NCBI GenBank assembly: GCA_003427395.1
Contig: BFEA01000477.1
Location: forward strand, 608,909-649,991
Origin: Chara braunii
Taxonomy: Eukaryota; Streptophyta; Charophyceae; Charales; Characeae
Reading direction: 5' to 3'
Length of the DNA: 41,083 bases
Position 1 is the stretch's first letter. Each line of letters starts with the position of its first letter. The notes beneath the pieces were generated by a model. That model did not search any database, was not told the DNA's origin, and saw nothing but the letters and a program-made list of their open reading frames with translations. Positions 9,937 through 20,455 of the stretch are shown piece after piece. A program made the position numbers and the translations under genes.

Positions 9937-9943
9937 ATAAATT
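9935..9943 (+). promoter_or_regulatory. TATA box of element 1 LTR
   Basis: CTATAAATT lies at the end of a GC-rich, pyrimidine-rich stretch about 680 bp into the LTR. Transcription would be expected to start about 30 bp downstream, near 9970. Nearby n bases leave the exact context uncertain. Confidence 0.6.
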
Positions 9944-11657
9944 NGNGCAACCCTCTCCTCTCCTCCTCTTTGATCTCGGCTGCAATGCTGNGNGAGCTAT
10001 GNGCGAAAGTCCGCGGNGCCGAACAGGCTNGACGAGCCCAAGGACGGGNGGAGTGACGACNTGGGNTGGACCCGCGGTAGTNTCGGGGCGAAGCAGTCGG
10101 AGGGNCTGAGNAGTGGTGGGGATTGGACGCCNGCCNCGGCAGGGCCTTGTGGCTATGGTGGTCNGTGGTCTTGGGAGGTTTGAAGGCTGCGCCTGGGNGN
10201 NGCAGTTAATTGAAATTTTTGTGTACAAGAAGGACTCGCTTTTATCTCCATTGCTGCTTTGTCTATGCATGTCGTGTGCGTGAAGCCCCGAGTGATGGGA
10301 GCTGGTTGTGCGCATGAGTGATGTCGAAGNTCTATGGATGATTCGATGTCCTGTCAAGGGTTGTTGATTGCATGCATGTATGTGTGTATGTACTTGTCCG
10401 GGCGGGGACGGGGGAACTGAACTGGGGGACCGTCTGCTTAGGAGTACGAGTNTGTTGATCCTGTTGTTCCCCTCCCCTCCGCGGCCTTTCCTGCGCGCAC
10501 GCGCGGTCTCGGCGTAACTCACTCTCTCTCTCTCGATCGCCTTCCTTTTTGAACTGATAGTCATCGCTTTTGAACTTCTTGTCCCTGTCCCGGTGACGTC
10601 AACCGCCTGCGTCCGCGCGGACGGTCGATGCCCCCGCAAGGGGAGACAACTTAGATTTCGTCATCTTCCCCCGACGCACCCACTTTTGAGAGAGAAGAGT
10701 TGCGTCGAGTGTTGTATGGAGTCGGTGTTGGTTCGGAGGACCGGGAGCACGGGATCTTGCCCGAGTTCATCGCGTACCTCCGATCGTCTCATCTCGCTAC
10801 CGACCTTCCCCATCACAGATGACGACAGCGTCTACTGCGATGCGGACGTATGGCGCGTTGAGGCGGACGGAGCAAGTGTGTTGGCAAGACCCGCCTTAGG
10901 CTTGTGATATAAGGGGGAACGGGTTTGTCTTGATTGATCGTTTTGATTCCCTGACTCTAATATTGCCCTATACGGGATTAACTGCGTTGCCCTGGTCGGC
11001 CGCTCACGCCGCGTGGCGGTCGCGGTTTGATTGTCACTAGTGTCGCCAGGGGGACTCGTGTTCTTGGCGACGTTTGGTCCTGGGTTACGAGGGAGCGACA
11101 CGTTTCCTCGAGCTCTCCCGTAATGCGGGGGCGCTGCCCGCGCAATTTCGAATTCGGATGCCGGCGAGTCCTCCCGACGTTTCACCCTCTTTGGAAACTT
11201 CCGCGCGGACTTTGCGAGTCCGATGCCGAGGCTTGAAGACCTCGAACCAACCACCTCTACAACAAAAACCCGATTGTCCGGTCACTTCGTGAGGCCGATG
11301 ACGAGGCCGGAAGGCTTCGAACCCACCACCTATCCCCCAAATCCATGACGGCCGGAGTTTCTGTCTTCCGCCGCCATGGCCCTCTCCCCTTGATGCCTTT
11401 TTCCGTCCTGATGCACGACGACAATACGTTTTTGCGGAAACCCTTCTGTTTTTATAGTTTTGGAGTGATCCGACCCCCACGGGACTTCGCGACGACAGTT
11501 CGACTCCCGGGTAACCTCTGGCAAGAAACGAGAGCCTCCCGTCCCGTCCGGGAGACTCCACCCCTACGGCCAAAAATCCTCGGCCACGCCCCTCCTAGAA
11601 CTCTGATCGGTGACCCAGTACGGAAAGCTGCAAGGGGGCTTGAGGTTGCGTATCACA

Positions 11658-12417
11658 AGCTGCCCGTAGGAGGCCGAGGAGGCCATGGTCCTTGAGTTGG
11701 AGGCCGCGGTCCTTGAGTTTTGAACATTTCGAAATCAAAAGGGTGTGGTTCCACTTCTCTCGAATAGAAAAGCACTTCCAGTAGAACACGTTGTCGTACC
11801 AAATTCCCTTACAAAGGGTATTTGGCGTACTTTTCGCAGATCACACCGGTGCAGTTTTGGTTGTTGTTGACGGCGATGTCACGGCGTGTGTCGCGGGGCC
11901 ACAACCTTTGGAAGGAGTTGGCAAGATTGGGTCGAAAGAGAACCAGCTTGTGAATGAGAGATTTGTCGAGACATGCCAAATATGATCACTGACACGGGCG
12001 GCGAACCACATCATGATATATGGGGGATAATGTTGAGTTATCGCCTTGATGAGTGACGCTCGCGGTGTGCTAGGCAACATCAAGGGCTAGCGGTGGCGTG
12101 CCATTAGTGCTGCAGACGGCATGTTGACAATTGAAGTACACAATGCCTCGGCCTCGCATGAGTGGTGTGAAGGTTCGACGCCCGTGGGTTCAAATTATGG
12201 GCCAAGAAGTGACCTTGGTAGGGTTTGGTAGACTGACCACGATTACAGATGCTTTTCATATAAAATCATGCGCCTCTTGAATCCAAGCTTGGGCTGAGGC
12301 CTATTGGTTATAACACTGGACTTTCAAACTGAAGGTACAAGGAATCAAGGTCAACTGTCAACGACAAGGGAATGGTGGAGAAAAACATGAGGGGTTGAGG
12401 GTCCTACAAGACTATCC
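11658..12417. other. Spacer between the two LTR elements
   Basis: No convincing gene. The stretch contains a tRNA-like remnant at 12291-12355, annotated separately, and a B-box-like GGGTTCAAATTA near 12187. Open frames here are short and show no recognisable domain. Confidence 0.6.
12291..12355 (+). other. tRNA-like remnant (SINE head or tRNA pseudogene)
   Basis: The sequence reads like a decayed tRNA: a D-arm-like TTGGTTATAACACTGG, an anticodon-loop-like ACTTTCAAACTGAAGG and a degenerate T-arm (GGAATCAAGGTC). The T-arm no longer pairs well and there is no clear acceptor stem. It may be the head of a SINE or a lone tRNA relic. Confidence 0.35.
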
Positions 12418-13330
12418 TGTGACGAACCACTTCACGAACCCGTGCTATCTTTCCTACCCTTTCTTTTGCTTGTATCCTACCAACCCCAGGAAAAACCCCG
12501 TTTTGATTTCTTGCTTTCGGGTGCTGCATTTTCCTTTTTTTTTAGAGCTCTTTCGACTGCTGAGTTCTGTTTTTTTTCTTCTTTTGCAAAGTCGGGAAAT
12601 ACATGGGAAATTGCGCGCGCCTTAGCAAGCGCGCTGGTAATTGAGCTCGGCAGTTGGGAACTGTGGGATAAGCGGAACTTCGACGTGTCCTTTTTGGGTG
12701 TGTAAATGTTCTTAGGCGCGTCGGGGAAAACTCTCGGAATTTTGCGTAAATACGAATAGGCGTAGGATTTTTTTTCCCGCGTCGTTTTTTTTTCGCGCGC
12801 GGATATGGTGATTTCGATTTTTGAATTGCGATAGAAGCAAGCTGTAACTGTTTTGGTGCCTTTTTCTTTTTTTTGTTGACGGCGTCGTGCATGCAAAAGC
12901 TTCTTCCTCTCTGTCCCCCGCACCGCTCCCTGCCTCGCCTCCCTTCCCTTCTCCCTCCTTTTTCTCTCTCCTCGTAACTGTTTTTCCTTCTCCCTCTCTC
13001 TCTCCCGCCTTGCTTTCGCGTGCCCATTTCCCTTTCTCGATCATCTGAATCTTGGACCTGTCTTGCGCCACCTCTCGCGCCTTTTCTCTTCTCAGCCTCT
13101 GAGCCTGGCGTACGACGCCCAATCGATCCCCCGATAACTCCCACTCGCCAATCAAGTGTGTGGATCGATAGGACCTACCTATCGCGCGACGGATCTGATT
13201 GGTTGAACCTTGAGTTCCGAGGGATCAACATGGCGTTCTCGGAGCGCTCTTCTCCAAGTCTTCTCCTCCTTCTCCTCCTACACCCCCGCCTTCCCGTCGT
13301 TCTCTCCCCCTTCTATCTCCTTTCTCGCAA

Positions 13331-13338
13331 CTATAAAA
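13331..13338 (+). promoter_or_regulatory. TATA box of left LTR
   Basis: CTATAAAA occurs after a long pyrimidine-rich stretch and is conserved in the inverted LTR. This is the probable core promoter of element 2 transcripts and points toward the centre of the inverted repeat. Confidence 0.6.
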
Positions 13339-14238
13339 CCCGCAAGCGCGCCCGTAAATCTCTCTTACGTTCTCAATTCCTAAGCCAGCTTCCGGAAAGC
13401 AGTGGCTAGGCAGATTGGATTGATGCGAGTCGGAAAGTCCTGTCCGGCTGACAATAGGCTGGCCGGTTGCGCGCTTGATCGCCACGAAGGACTGTGGGAT
13501 CCGGGCGAACCGTGTCGAGTTTACGACAGTTGGGCGACGATCGCAGTGGTGGGAGTTAGCATGCGACGACCGGGATAGTTGGTGCGGATATGAGGGTTGA
13601 TGATTGGAGTTGAGTGAGTGAATGGCCCGGGGCCATAGTGGAATGAACGGCGAATGTGCCTTAGTTGCGAATTGTTACCCTTGGCGTGAGTGTAAGGCGG
13701 CGACGCCGAACTTTTCTCTTTTCGGAGCTTGTCATGTTCTATTTTACTCTCTCTCGCTCTCTCTCTCTCCTCTTGAATGATGATGCGTCCGAATGATTGT
13801 CCCGCTCTTGAATGGAAATGAGTCGGCATTCTTTGTAAAGGAACTTCTTCCAGAACTCTTCCATTAGTTTCCTGGGTAATCGTCCTACGCAAGGACCGTG
13901 TTTTCTTGTCTTGTGAACGGTGGATGCCTGTGTACTGAGTGATGCGATCGATCTTTTCCTGTGCATGTCTCATTTTTGCATCTTTCACAGTGAATGCATG
14001 TAGGGAATGAGTGACTCTTTTGTTGAATAGACGATTGCCATCGGGATTTTATTCGAGAATGCAAGAGTGTTTAGATCCGTAGCTTTGTTTACACTGCGCA
14101 TGCCATCTGCCTTATGATGCACGACATCGGTAGCCAAGTCACGAGGCGGCCCTGAGAATCAAGGCGCCTAGGGACCAACGTTGTGTTGGGCTGATCGAAC
14201 CCATAGCCATATGCGTGATCAAGCTGATCTGTGTTTGC

Positions 14239-14273
14239 TCTCTCTCTCTCTCTCTCTCTCTCCCTCTCTCTCA
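14239..14273 (+). repeat. CT microsatellite
   Basis: A run of CT dinucleotides with one CCC interruption. The matching place in the right LTR is a longer GA tract with unresolved bases. Confidence 0.9.
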
Positions 14274-15305
14274 TGTCAAGAAGGATTGATTGAGTGTTGC
14301 ACGAATGATTTCTGTTTTTAATGACGTCTCGGGATATTTGTGATTAAAGGATATGTGGACTGACAAGAATCCTTCGACTGGGCGCCAGCCTCCCGTATCT
14401 CCCATCCCAACGCGACCTTTTCCTAACAGTAAGGAAAGGACACGTGTATGCGAGTGAGACGTACGAGAAGCCCTTGCACGAATCGACGGACAGTATTACT
14501 TCCCTCCCAAAAATCGTTGTTCTGGATTCGTAGATGCGGGCTTTGTTATTATCGATACGCACTTCCCACCTTACTCGGTATTGTTGCCATTTAATGAGTT
14601 GATCGTCATTCCGTGGACGGCAGTAGAACCCCACCGGCCGCGCACTCTATGCACCGAATGTCAGCGTTTTGAGCGCTACGAGTCCAGGAGTTTCCACTAC
14701 CGTGTGCGGAGTGAAGACGAGCATAAAGAAAGAGCCACACGACTGAGACCATTCACGTCGGACTCAGAACTAACCAGCGAGCGACGACGAGATTTGATAC
14801 AGAAACGAGACACGCGAAGCATGCCAAAACCTTTTTGCTCCAAACGACGGGCGGTAGCTCGGTGCACTCTGTGCACCGAATGTCAGCGTTTTGAGCGCTA
14901 CGAGTCCAGGGGTTTCCACTACCGTGTGAGGACTGAAGACGAGCATAAAGAAAGAGCCACACGGCTGAGACCATCCACGTCGGACTCGGAACTAACCAGC
15001 GAGCGACGACGAGATTCGATATGGAAACGAGACACGTGAAGCGTGCCAAAACCTTTTTGCTCCAAACGACGGGCAGTAGCTCGGTGGGAAGCCCGACATT
15101 ATTTTTTGGATTGAATTTGGGTCTTTCTGTTTTCGCGCCACGTCCGCATGCGCATTCCGCGACACGCAAAACTAACCAACTTGCTCCATCAGACCAACAC
15201 GGGGGATTTCAGTTCCGTCTGTGTCCCCACACTCAATTTCCAAAAATCCTTGGCACACCCCATCTTGCTGTTTTTCTGGGCCTCTTTCCGCATGACTACG
15301 TGTCG

Positions 15306-15317
15306 GCTCCGATACCA
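15306..15317 (-). other. Primer-binding site attached to the right LTR
   Basis: Read on the minus strand this is TGGTATCGGAGC, directly after the GTGAGGT end of the right LTR. It is followed by only a few leader bases (CGACACG) before the left LTR begins in the opposite direction. An LTR with internal sequence upstream and a PBS downstream is not the structure of a normal 3' LTR. Confidence 0.75.
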
Positions 15318-16207
15318 ACCTCACACCCTGTGCTGTCTTCGTTCGGAGTGTTAGTCATGCGGAAAGAGGCCCAGAAAAACAGCAAGATGGGGTGTGCCAA
15401 GGATTTTTGGAAATTGAGTGTGGGGACACAGAGGGAACTGAAATCTCCCGTGTTGGTCCGATGGAGCAAGTTGGTTAGTTTCGCGCGTCATGAAATGCGC
15501 GCGCGGACGTGGCGCGAAAACAGAAAGACCCAAATTCAATCCAAAAAATAATGTCCGGCTTCCCACCGAGCTACCGACCGTTGTTTGGAGCAAAAAGGTT
15601 TTGGCACGCTTCGCGTGTCTCGTTTCCGTATCAAATCTCGTTGTCGCTCGCTGGTTAGTTCCGAGTCCGACGTGAAAGGTCTCCGCCGTGTGGCTCTTTC
15701 TTAATGCTCGTCTTCACTCCGCACACGGTAGTGGAAACCCCTGGACTCGTAGCGCTCAAAACGCTGACATTCGGTGCACAGAGTGCGTGGCCAGTGGGGT
15801 TCTACTGCCCTCCACGGAATGACGATCAACTCGTTAAATGGCAACAATACCGAGTAAGGTGGGAAGTGCGTATTGATAATAACAAAGCCCGCATCTACGA
15901 ATCCAGAACAACGATTTTCGGGACGGAAGTAATACTGTCCGTCGATTTGTGCAACGGCTTCTCGTACGTCCCACTCGCATACACGTGTCCTTTCCTCACT
16001 GTAAGGAAAAGGTCGCGTTGCGATGGGAGATACGGGAGGCTGGCGCCCAGTCGAAGGATGCTTGTCAGTCCACATATCTATTAATCACAAATATCCCGAG
16101 ATGTCATTAAAAACAGAAATCATTCGCGCAACACTCAATCAATCCTTCTTGACATGAGAGAGAGAGAGNNNNNNNNNNNNNNNNNNNNNNNNNNNNNNNN
16201 NNNNNNN

Positions 16208-16258
<51 letters not shown>

Positions 16259-17885
16259 AAACACAGATCAGCTTGATCATGCATATGGCTACGGGTTCGA
16301 TCAGCCCAACACAACATTGGTCCCTGGGCGCCTTGATTCTCACGGCCGTCTCGTGACTCGGCTGCCGATGTCGTGCATCATAAGGCAGATGGCATGGGCA
16401 GTGTAAACAAAGCTACGGATCTAAACACTCTTGCATTCTCGAATAAAATCCCGATGACAATCGTCTATTCAACAAAAAAGTCACTCATTCTCTAGTACAT
16501 GCATTCACTGTGGAAGGTGCAAAAATGAGACATGCACAGGAAAAGATGGATCGCATCACTCAGTACACAGGCATTCACCGTTCACAAGACAAGAAAACAG
16601 GGTCCTTGCGTAGGAGGATTACCCGGGAAACTAATGGAAAAGTTCCGGAAGAAGTTCCTTCACAAAGAATGCCGACTCATTTTCATTCAAGAGCGAGACA
16701 ATCATTCAGACGCATCATCATTCAAGAGGAGAGAGAGAGAGCGAGAGAGAGTCAAATAGAAGATGACAAGGTACGAACAGAGAAAAGTTCGGCGTCGCCG
16801 CCTTACACTCACGCCAAGGGTAACAATCCGCAACTCAGGCGCATTCGCCGTTAATTCCACTATGGCCCCGGGTCATTCACTCACTCAACTCCAATCATCA
16901 ACCCTCATATCCGCACCGACGATCCCGGCCATCGCATGCTAACTCCCACCACTGCGATCGTCACCCCGCTGTCGTAAACTCGACACGGTTCGCCTGGATC
17001 CCACAGTCCTTCGTGGCGATCAAGCGCGCAACCGGCCAGCCTATCGTCAGCCGGACAGGACTTTCCGACTCGCATCAATCCACTCTGCCTAGCCACCGCT
17101 TCCCGAGAGCTGGTTTAGGAATTGAGAATGTAAGGGCGCGCTTGCGGGTTTTATAGTTGCGAGAAAGGAGATAGAAGGGGGAGAGAACGAAGGGAAGGCG
17201 GGGGTGTAGGAGGAGAAGGAGGAGAAGACTTTGAGAAGAGCGCTCCGAGAATGCCATGTTGATCCGTTGGAACTCAAGGTTCAACCAATCAGATCCGTCG
17301 CGCGATAGGTAGGTCCTATCGATCCACGCACCTGACTGGCGAGCGGGAGTTATCGGGGGATCGATTGGGCGTCGTACGCCAGGCTGAGAGGCTGAGAAGA
17401 GAAAAGGCGTGAGAGGTGGCGCAAGACGGGTCCAAGATTCAGATGATCGAGAAAGGGAAATGAGCGCGCAAAAGCAAGGCGGGAGAGAGAGAGGGAGAAG
17501 GAAAAATAGTTACGAGGAGAGAGAAAAAGGAGGGAGAAGGGAAGGGAGGCGTGGGAGGGAGCGATGCAGGGGACAGAGAGGAAGAAGCTTTTGCATGCAC
17601 GGCGCCGTCAAGAAAAAAAAGAAAAAGGCACCGAAACAATGACAGCTTGCTTCTATCCCAATTCAAAAATTGAAATCACCATATCCGCGCGTGAAAAAAA
17701 AACGACGCGGGAAAAAAAATCCTACGCCTATTCGTATTTACGCAAAATTCCGAGAGTTTTCCCCGACGCGCTTAAGATTATTTACACACCCAAAAAGGAA
17801 ACGTCGAAGTTTCGCTTATCCCGGAGTTCCCAACTACCGAGCCCAATTCCCATCGCGCTTGTTAAGGCGCGCGCAATTTCCCATG
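15318..17885 (-). repeat. Right LTR of element 2 (reverse)
   Basis: It is the reverse complement of the left LTR from 12602 on, with scattered substitutions of a few percent. It retains the U5 end (GTGAGGT) but lacks the first roughly 185 bases of U3, breaking at CATGGG (17880-17885). A reverse TATA box lies at 17149-17156. The GA tract at about 16155-16256 includes unresolved bases 16169-16207, so its length is unknown. Confidence 0.8.
17149..17156 (-). promoter_or_regulatory. TATA box of right LTR
   Basis: TTTTATAG on the plus strand is CTATAAAA on the minus strand, the mirror of 13331-13338. Transcription would run toward the left LTR. Confidence 0.55.
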
Positions 17886-18300
17886 CCGATGAAGGAAGTA
17901 CAAGGAACGATAACTTGAGTCGCGGATGAGATCGCGACAACATCCGTGGCAAGATCTCTGCAGCCCTGTCATATGCAATCGTCTGCCTCGTGGAGATCGT
18001 CCAGGTGACGACATCATGGTCCACCCGATCTCCGTGGGCTCTGCGATCCTGGTCGTTGCAGTCCGTCGAATCAGCGCGTAGGTTGACGTCATCGTCGATG
18101 GAGTGATCTTCGCGAAGCTTACTGATTCATGCCGATGAAGGGAGGAGAGAAAGAAAAAAGGGGGGGGGGTTTCAAGTGAATGGGATCTACCACCGCCTAG
18201 TGGGAATGGGCCAGTAGAGGCGGTACATGTCGGGGATCTCGTGAGGATGACGGGGAGGGAGTGGGGGTAGGAAGTGGTTCATCTCTTCCATGGTCACCGG
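17886..18300. other. Junction region between right LTR and ORF3
   Basis: No gene is visible. CATGCCGATGAAGG occurs at both ends of a stretch of about 245 bp (near 17882 and 18128). A purine-only run with GGAGGAGAGAAAGAAAAAAG and then a G tract (about 18134-18169) resembles a polypurine tract. It lies on the plus strand, opposite to the neighbouring minus-strand ORF3 and LTR, so it cannot prime this LTR in the usual way. Confidence 0.45.
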
Positions 18301-18312
18301 GAGCTCCTCGTA

Positions 18313-20150
18313 TCAGATGATCTGATGCAAGCGGGGGAAATGATCGCCACTGCGGGGGAGGGAAGCGAGGTAATCGCGATAGAAGGAGGAGAGGATGCGG
18401 AAAAGCGCCGCTCGAAAGATCTCGAAGTGGCGACAGGCGGGGATTGTCCCCGTGGCAACGCAGTAGATCTCTACTACCTTGCTTCGCTCTAATGCAGCGC
18501 CGAACAGAAGGAGATGCCTGCAGAATGTGGGAGCAGCGGACTGAAGGGAGGCGTGGGGGTGGGGTAGAGTAGAAGTCACGAAAGAGATGGGAATGGAAAG
18601 GGTGGGAAGGGAAGGTGACGGGGGTACGGATCTGTTAGAGGGTGAGGAAATCAAGGGGCCGGCGGGACAGCGTCCGAGGACGAAGGCCTATCGCCCGCAT
18701 CGGTACGTGGGCGAACTGGGGGACGGGGGGGGGCTGGAGGAGGAGGGGGATCGGCGCCGTCTCCGTCGCGCGGTACTTGAGGTGGCGGCTGCAGGGCCGC
18801 CAGGACTCGGCGGCTCTGGCTCCCTGGTCGGATCGCTACTGATGCGCAGGCTGGCTTCGGTAGCGGACTCCAGCTGGCGCTTTCCGGAGGCAATCTCTTC
18901 GCGCTTTCGCGCCGCTTCCGGATCTTCCGCCTCCGTTCCCGTACGCGTCGCTTCCATCGGCGGGGCTTCCCTCTCGGACCTGGTTCCTTCTTCTTTCTCT
19001 TCCTCCTCACTCATCTCGCCCTTGCTATGTTCACTATGGCTTCCCTCCTCCGATGTTTCCTCGTCGTTGTCTTCTTCTTCGTTGTCGTCGTCGTCGATCA
19101 CCACTTCTTCTGCCCTCGGGTAGAAGGCGTAAGGGATAATCTCGTACGGCTTCAGATACTCCTGCCGCGATGGTAGCGTATCCTCATCCCTAGGTTCCTC
19201 CAAGCACGAAGTCCACCGAAGGTACGGGTCCAAGGATCGCTCGAAAATGTACGGAGCAGGACTGTCGTCACTCTAAAAGTAGGTGTCGGGTGAGAGAATG
19301 TCCGCCAATTATACGATCGGTGCGATGAGCTCCTATGCAATCAACTGACGGCGACCCGGTTGTACCGATCCAAAGAGGAATCCAATAAGATCTCCTTCCG
19401 CGTTAGTCCTCCAACCCTGTATGATCAGCAGCTCCGGATTCTCGATCCNNGTGGGGTGCTCGATANTGCNNNTCCACTTTACTTGTACTCGGGCCAGACA
19501 GAAAGACAATTCCTCAAAAGTTTCGCGCCACAGTCGCCAATGTCCGGGATGGATAAGAGGAACCGAAAGAGGCTCGAATGAGAAGGAGAGAGAAGGGTGA
19601 AGATCGGATTGCCAGAAGGTGGGGAAGAAAGAGGGAAGAGCAAAGATGGAGAGAGGAGCGAGAAGATTGGCGTGGTTCATTGGGGATGGGGGAAGGGGAC
19701 GAGGGTTGGAATCACAACTGGCCGCTCGCGCGGTGCTCCGCGAATGCCGTCAAGGTCCGATGCAGAGATCGGAATGATGTTATATCCTTCTCGAGCGAGG
19801 ACGTGCTGCCACACGTTGGAGACTTGCTCCGTCCACTCGCGCAGCGAGGCCAAGATCGTGGTATGCCTCTGCGGGTTGACCGAGCTGATGTCACCGGTGA
19901 ATCCCGCCGCTGTGGTGACGTGGCTCGTTCTGGGGCCCGCTCGCCGATGAACTGCAGTAACCTCTGCGAACACTATCGCGTGAGAGCTTCCTTCTATCCG
20001 AAACGCAGCGGCGGCACAGATACCTTCATCGCAGAAGAATCGCATCAAACGGTGGAGATCCGTATTGAGCCGAGGGTGACAAACTTGCCAAATTTATGAG
20101 ATGTAGCCACGTGGCTGCCGCAGTTGTAAGTCAAGAACCCGCTCCGTGAT
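18313..20150 (-). pseudogene. ORF3 of element 2, function unknown, broken
   Basis: Downstream of the integrase on the minus strand are coding-like pieces at 20048-19677, 19680-19333, 19233-18688 and 18654-18313. They are in different frames with stops and a few n bases (19449-19473). The last-but-one piece has a long Asp/Glu-rich stretch (VVIDDDDNEEEDNDEE) followed by Arg- and Pro-rich sequence. Order and several short blocks match the third ORF of element 1 (LDPYLRWTS; EPLSVPL...HWRLWRE). No known domain is recognised. Confidence 0.5.
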
Positions 20151-20155
20151 AAAAC

Positions 20156-20455
20156 TCATGGCGAGGTTGGAGAGGAGGACGAGGGACAAGAGGGAGAAAG
20201 AGGAGAGAGGGTTAGATCGTCGTTGTTTTCCTCACTTTCTGAAGGAGAAGAGGGAGGAAGATCGGAAGGAGGAAGGAGACGGAGGTGGGAGGTATGCTGG
20301 ACGATGGGGACGGAGTTATGACTGGCGCTAGCCTCAGGCGCGACGCGCACCTTGTTGGCGCCGTTGGGTCTGAGTTCGACAACGCGGAAACAACCAGAGA
20401 ACTTGGGAGCGAGTTTCCGGTCGCGTGCACATTTATGTACCTGCACTAGGTCCCC
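20156..20455 (-). pseudogene. pol: Integrase C-terminal module of element 2
   Basis: After a TAA at 20456-20458 the same frame continues with GDLVQVHKCARDRKLAPKF, the typical start of the integrase C-terminal module, then a Ser/Pro-rich tail. It is the direct continuation of the integrase upstream; the stop is one nonsense change. There is no chromodomain. Confidence 0.7.

Larger units (their letters stand above)
1..11657 (+). mobile_element. Ty3/gypsy LTR retrotransposon, element 1 (5' end outside window)
   Basis: The order is LTR end, plant iMet primer-binding site, gag, aspartic protease, RT, RNase H, integrase, a third ORF and a 3' LTR. RT and RNase H before integrase places it in Ty3/gypsy. 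Bases 1-337 match 11310-11646 with about 17 differences counted by eye, roughly 95 percent identity, so the insertion is old. pol has several stop codons and frame changes and an AT-rich insertion, so it cannot move by itself. There is no chromodomain after the integrase; a PHD finger lies before it. The 5' start lies before base 1, so no target-site duplication can be checked. Confidence 0.9.
9253..11657 (+). repeat. 3' LTR of element 1
   Basis: The proposed ends are TGTGATA (9253-9259) and TATCACA (11651-11657), a perfect 7-bp inverted pair as expected for LTR tips, giving 2405 bp. The last 337 bp before the tip match the 5' LTR. It contains a TATA box and a 96-bp tandem duplication. I see no purine tract directly upstream; instead a TATCACA copy sits two bases before the start. 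Many single n bases lie at 9839-10453. Confidence 0.75.
12418..15298 (+). repeat. Left LTR of element 2 (forward)
   Basis: From the TGTGACG tip to 15298 it matches the right LTR in reverse from 12602 onward. It loses its last roughly 40 bases, breaking off after CATGACT. It holds a TATA box at 13331-13338, a CT microsatellite at about 14239-14271, and an internal tandem duplication of about 232 bp (14642-14873 and 14874 to about 15085). The duplication is absent from the right copy and from the 26641-27313 fragment. Confidence 0.8.

Noticed and set aside
9537-10639. Frames through the n-containing LTR region
   Set aside because: They lie in LTR sequence with ambiguous bases and tandem duplication and have no domain; treated as chance frames.
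14239-16256. CT/GA tracts as regulatory sites
   Set aside because: They are simple microsatellites at mirrored LTR positions and differ in length; no further support.
12602-17885. The large inverted repeat as a plain assembly artefact
   Set aside because: The arms differ by scattered substitutions, by the 232-bp duplication and by missing end pieces, so they are distinct copies. An artefact at the n-run (16169-16207) is still possible locally.
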